From the NCBI GenBank assembly GCA_000969725.1, contig JXSR01S044252.1: a DNA stretch of 20,089 nucleotides; one strand, given 5' to 3'. The notes under the pieces are model-generated. The model worked only from the letters and a program-made list of their open reading frames with translations. It ran no database searches and was not told the origin of the DNA. Within the stretch, counting starts at the first letter, position 1, and the number at the start of each line of letters is the position of its first letter. Shown in pieces: positions 16,613 through 20,089 of this stretch. This DNA comes from Ophiothrix spiculata. Taxonomy: Eukaryota > Echinodermata > Ophiuroidea > Amphilepidida > Ophiotrichidae. Both the position numbers and the translations under genes were made by a program.

Positions 16613-16801
16613 ATGTGTTATACAAATAGCGGAGCAGGAATGAGTGGAATAATTTCACAAGTTTCAGAAGATGGCTGTCATAATTCCATTCATATCATGA
16701 ATGTCAATTATTGGCATCTATCCATGGAAAACGGAGATCTACTTTTCCATGATCTTTTATTCAAGGAAACATGCACTAAGATGTGTAATTTTGTATGCTA
16801 A
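16613..16801 (+). CDS. Weak open frame, unknown
   Basis: A 62-codon frame from ATG to TAA with mixed composition (for example SQVSEDGCHNSIHIMNVNYW). It has no splice sites, domain or polyadenylation signal that I can place well. It is slightly more protein-like than other frames nearby, but chance is the likelier explanation. Confidence 0.18.
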   Translation: MCYTNSGAGMSGIISQVSEDGCHNSIHIMNVNYWHLSMENGDLLFHDLLFKETCTKMCNFVC

Positions 16802-16860
16802 AAGATCTGAATCATTTTGATTTGATGATTATGGTGCTAATATGCTGTGTGAAAACAAGA

Positions 16861-16960
16861 TTATTCACTTAAGGAGCTTGGTCCAATTTTTCAAAATTTA
16901 GATTTCAGTATCATGTGAAAGAAGATCACTAATGAGGTTTATGTTTTATTTTTCAGCTGA
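16861..16960 (+). repeat. Solitary copy of the 904-1374 repeat unit
   Basis: AAGGAGCTTGGTCCAATTTT, TCAAAATTTAGATTTCAGT, CATGTGAAAGAAGATCACTAAT match in order the end of the fourth unit of the array and the bases after it (about 1319-1390). Confidence 0.6.
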
Positions 16961-17032
16961 ACTGGTCAAATCGTTTAATTTTATGGCCAATTTTGTATTT
17001 CCGCACCACCTATATGGGTTACTTTGTAATAT

Positions 17033-17053
17033 TAATTATGGTTACCATAATTA
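17033..17053. repeat. 21 bp perfect palindrome
   Basis: TAATTATGGT-T-ACCATAATTA: 10 bp perfect arms around one central base. It may bind a dimeric protein or be a small cruciform; no further context. Confidence 0.7.
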
Positions 17054-17054
17054 G

Positions 17055-17395
17055 ACACATTGTCATATGTGATGACTCGCCACAAAAAGGGGGACTTTGC
17101 GATAGAACATATATAAAGATACGGATGAAAATAGGCAGCAAAAAATAAAGAACATAATAAGAAATCCAAGCACATTTTCGATTGTAAACTGTGATTGCCT
17201 TGATCAATTTTCACAAGTAAGGTGTCATTTTAAAGCTCAGAAAATTATGTAACAGATGAAATGATAAAATCAAAATTGGTATCATCTGCAAAGTCCCCTT
17301 TGGGGATGAGCCATCACATATATGGTGCAACAAGTATTTACTCTTTAAACATTTCCAATAGCTTCCAATGTATTTCCTAATATAGCGCAGGGTTG
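17055..17395. other. AT-rich spacer
   Basis: No gene is supported. Minus-strand frames at 17019-17214 and 17211-17522 are open, but they lack domains, and the second reads through the hairpin at 17396-17461. Confidence 0.45.
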
Positions 17396-17461
17396 ATGAT
17401 GGGAAATCGATGACTACTCCATATATTTTGGGATATGGAGTAGTCATCGATTTCCCATCAT
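17396..17461. repeat. Perfect 29 bp hairpin with 8-base loop
   Basis: The left arm at 17396-17424 (from ATGATGGGAAATCGATGACT to ACTCCATAT) pairs with 17433-17461 without a mismatch; the loop is ATTTTGGG. Nothing else in the window pairs this perfectly. The stem contains ATCGAT. If transcribed, either strand gives a pre-miRNA-sized hairpin, though a fully paired stem suits a small-RNA or foldback insertion better than a classical miRNA. Nearby GGACTACC and TGACTACAAC strings echo the GATGACTACTCC in the stem. Confidence 0.9.
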
Positions 17462-17493
17462 ATATATTTCTAGAATTTTGATGCAAATCCGAA

Positions 17494-17537
17494 TCACTTT
17501 TGCAAGGACTACCATGAGTCACTTTTGCAATGACTAC
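17494..17537 (+). repeat. Two-copy 25 bp direct repeat
   Basis: TCACTTTTGCAAGGACTAC (17494-17512) recurs as TCACTTTTGCAATGACTAC (17519-17537). It lies just after the perfect hairpin and shares the ATGACTAC string with it. Confidence 0.78.
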
Positions 17538-17714
17538 AACAATGTAAACTCCTCAAAAATTTCTCACAAGCTGCATAGAAGAAACCACCAACTTTACTTT
17601 GCAAACTCCATTGAGGGATACAAAACTTTGAAACATATGTAATATTCTCTGCTTGGTACTCAATATAGTATTTTACCCAAAGTAAGTGATTATTTTGTGA
17701 TCTTGTACTAATAA

Positions 17715-17855
17715 CACTTAATGATGATCGCTAACTGCCACAAATGTATGATTGCTAGCTCCAAAAATGATTGCTAAATTGTTAAAAAATACTCACTATT
17801 TGGCAAGCATTCTTGGAGTTAGCAATCAAAACTGGGTTAGCGATCACTGAATGTG
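17715..17855. mobile_element. 141 bp foldback element with five GATYGCTARC motifs
   Basis: The arms at 17715-17769 and 17808-17855 are inverted copies of each other with small gaps. GATCGCTAAC (17726), GATTGCTAGC (17751) and GATTGCTAAA (17769) face right, and GTTAGCAATC (17819) and GTTAGCGATC (17837) face left. The interior is short and non-coding. Terminal CACTTAATG and CACATTCAGTG-like ends suggest a MITE. The target duplication is not clear. Confidence 0.72.
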
Positions 17856-17859
17856 AAAA

Positions 17860-19020
17860 GCATTTTGTATATGATTATAAGGTAATTCATTTTTTTGTAT
17901 TCCTTGAAAAGAGTAATTGGAAATCATGATAGCTGAATAAGGACTTTTTAATGAAATTGTCAATTTCAAAATGTGATATTTGCTCTAATTAACGGACATG
18001 GCAATTTTTGGTAAAATATACCATTTTTATAACATAACTGAATGATAAGTTGACATAGATTTTCTGTGTAAAATACCAAATGTAGATCATTTCAAATTAA
18101 TTTTTATAATCTAAAATTGACATAACTTGGATTATGAAGCATTATTATGGTGTTATGATCGGTAATGTTGATTTCATTTTCCGATGCATTCTACTGAGTT
18201 CACATAGTACCACGTCTGGAATTTAAAAATTACCTATGATAAATAACTTAATCATCTGAATTAGAACAGCATAATACTTTATATTGGGGTTTTTTCCATA
18301 AAACTTGATATCTCGCAAGCAAAAACGAGTCCGGCAACCCCAAATTTGTATTTTAAAAATCAGTTCTACATCGCTAAAATATTATTCATGCCGATTTTTA
18401 CCAGCTAATTTCAGTCAGATCTATCATGGACCAGACACTGTAGAAGCTTTACACAAATAAATTGATCTCTTGGGTAGGCTGTCTACAGCACTGTCCACAC
18501 AGTTCCTTAACTTCAAGTTTACCAATGACTGTAGCATGCCATCATTGGAAATCATAATCGTCTGAACTCGGCTGTTGTTATATAGTGGCATTCCAATATC
18601 CTAAAACATCATATTACTATCCAAAAAACGGAAATCAGGTGACAAAGTCATCGGAAATCTGCTCCTCAAATGATGTCAAATTAGATGGATCTAAGAGCTG
18701 TGAAATGAGCGTATATTGCCGACTATTATAGGCCAGATTAAAAATTCATCATGTTTCTCGTTTGTTTTGAAAAGTTTGGTTGAAGGGAACATTTTTAATG
18801 TGTTTTAGTTCAAAACGATCAACTTTGATTTGAGTATCATGTACACATTCAAAAATGGTATCTTTTTTATTTATAGGTACAGAAGATTAGACTGTCAATC
18901 TCTTTTTTTTTTTGGAGTGATTGGACAGTACTTCTATTTTGCTGTAAAAGGGTCGCTAGACCTCCTTCATAGCAGCATGTTACCTTCCCATGTGTCTGTG
19001 GGTCAAGAGGAGCCTATGGA
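17860..19020. other. AT-rich stretch without a recognisable gene
   Basis: No repeat pair, RNA gene or credible exon was found. The plus-strand frame at 18830-19060 runs into the TTAA-flanked element and ends there; an acceptor-like TTTATTTATAG precedes its middle part at about 18876, but the rest is weak. Confidence 0.5.
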
Positions 19021-19026
19021 AGTTAA

Positions 19027-19187
19027 TGGGGCTGTCTACAATGAGTGTAGATCCAGATGAATGCACATCTCAGCTTCGAGATCTAGATCTTAGATCTGGT
19101 TCTCCATAAACCACTTTATATGCAGAGAACTCAATTCCTACTGATGCGCATTGATCTGGATCTACATTCCTGTTTAGAAAGCCCCAT
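19027..19187. mobile_element. 161 bp TTAA-flanked MITE (piggyBac-like)
   Basis: Arms at 19028-19069 and 19143-19185 are inverted copies: GGGGCTGTCTACAATGAGTG begins the left arm and GATCTGGATCTACATTC lies in the right. TTAA at 19023-19026 and 19188-19191 flanks the element, the target duplication of the piggyBac superfamily. The centre is itself palindromic (AGATCTAGATCTTAGATCT). There is no transposase. The 18830-19060 open frame enters the left arm, which is further reason not to call it coding. Confidence 0.72.
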
Positions 19188-19191
19188 TTAA

Positions 19192-20089
19192 GAAAAAGGT
19201 TTTAAATGAATCAACATATTTAAAAAGAAGCAGGCAAAGACATGAAACTATTTTTTTTTTTAATTCATCCTTGTTTTTAACAGTTTGAGTACTTCATTCC
19301 ATGTTATCTGGAATTTTACATTGATTCATTTTGTCAAGCTGGGTTAAATTTGTTGTATTTATAAGTCATTATTTTTATGGGGTTCTTTTTCTCTCATAAA
19401 CGACCCTTCATTAAGGAAACAAAATGCCCTTAAAAAAAGGAATTGAGATTTTTTTCTGGTTTACGGATGCGAGACCTGTTGCATTCTTGTAGATGAGGAT
19501 CATGCTCATTAAGGGTTAATATGTCTCAAAATACATTCCAATTCTTAATTTTTAAACAACCAATTTAATACAATTCAGATTTAGACTAAACTATAATATA
19601 ATTCAGGTTTTCTGTAATAGTTTCTGTCAGTTTTGTTCTTTTCATTTTTGCTTGTTGGTACATGTTTTAGATGGGATTTTACTATTAAAACTTCATTATG
19701 TTTGACTACTTTTGATTATACATTCCAAAACCAGTGATCGTAAGTTTTCTCTGTTTGTAAGTTTTAATTAATGGCAAATTGCACTCTGTCCAAAGGGATG
19801 TCTTGGGTAAAAGGTTTATATATGGTGTTGAAATGAACTTGAGAGTTATTTACATGCTCAAGGAAACAAACTACACATGCGGATATACTCTATAAAGTAT
19901 GAAGTATGCAACAAGCAATACAAGTAATCAGACTCTGTTATGATATTCCTTGTATTCTACAACATTGTGAACTGGTGGTTTTGCGTTGTGTACGAGACTA
20001 GTAATGATTGATTAGGATTGAGTAAGACCAAATCATCACGTATTAATATGTTTCATACTTGAATCGTTCATGATTTTGGAATTTGCTTT
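19192..20089. other. AT-rich stretch without a recognisable gene
   Basis: No open frame above background, RNA gene or paired repeat was seen to the end of the window. Confidence 0.5.

Noticed and set aside
1-20089. CRISPR array, bacterial operon or phage region
   Set aside because: The repeats have no regular spacers, there are no ribosome-binding sites or dense genes, and tRNA-derived relics and MITEs point to an animal genome.

Overview
The window looks like non-coding chromosomal DNA from an animal. It is AT-rich (roughly two thirds A+T) and its longest open frame is 111 codons. There are no ribosome-binding sites, no operon-like gene packing and no rRNA or intact tRNA gene. It is crowded with short inverted-repeat mobile elements, decayed tRNA-derived repeats and ageing tandem repeats. 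That mix is typical of intergenic or intronic DNA in marine invertebrates. A deuterostome such as an echinoderm, hemichordate or cephalochordate is my guess from the style of the repeats, but the lineage cannot be proved from the sequence alone.

Left part (1-7080): plain AT-rich DNA, then a four-copy ~115 bp tandem array (904-1374). A scattered GGTCAAGTTC repeat follows, with a tRNA-Ala-like relic (3310-3378, minus) and a hAT-like element end (near 3663). A clear 527 bp TA-flanked MITE lies at 4193-4719. A possible tRNA-Arg-like SINE head, a 227 bp direct duplication and a palindrome-rich foldback unit (5704-5890) complete this part.

Centre (7080-12200): a GC-richer block at 7089-8350 is repeated in inverted orientation at 14803-15217. 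The left copy is split by a 677 bp element with 37 bp terminal inverted repeats (7354-8030). Exon-like open segments at 9154-9700, followed by AATAAA at 9744, are the best candidate for the 3' end of a real gene. Two more foldback elements lie at 10206-10912 and 11074-11415, and a 153 bp exon-like segment with good splice sites lies at 12026-12178.

Right part (12200-20089): a nest of repeats. A ~175 bp repeat array is interrupted by a foldback element whose arms carry TGACGTCA palindromes (12794-13054) and by a second TA-flanked MITE (13802-14141). Beyond it are the right copy of the inverted duplication, more small elements, a perfect 29 bp hairpin (17396-17461), a five-copy GATYGCTARC palindromic cluster (17715-17855) and a 161 bp TTAA-flanked, piggyBac-like MITE (19027-19187).

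No gene product could be named. The features do not form a pathway; the main story is layered insertion of small transposons around a few possible exons.
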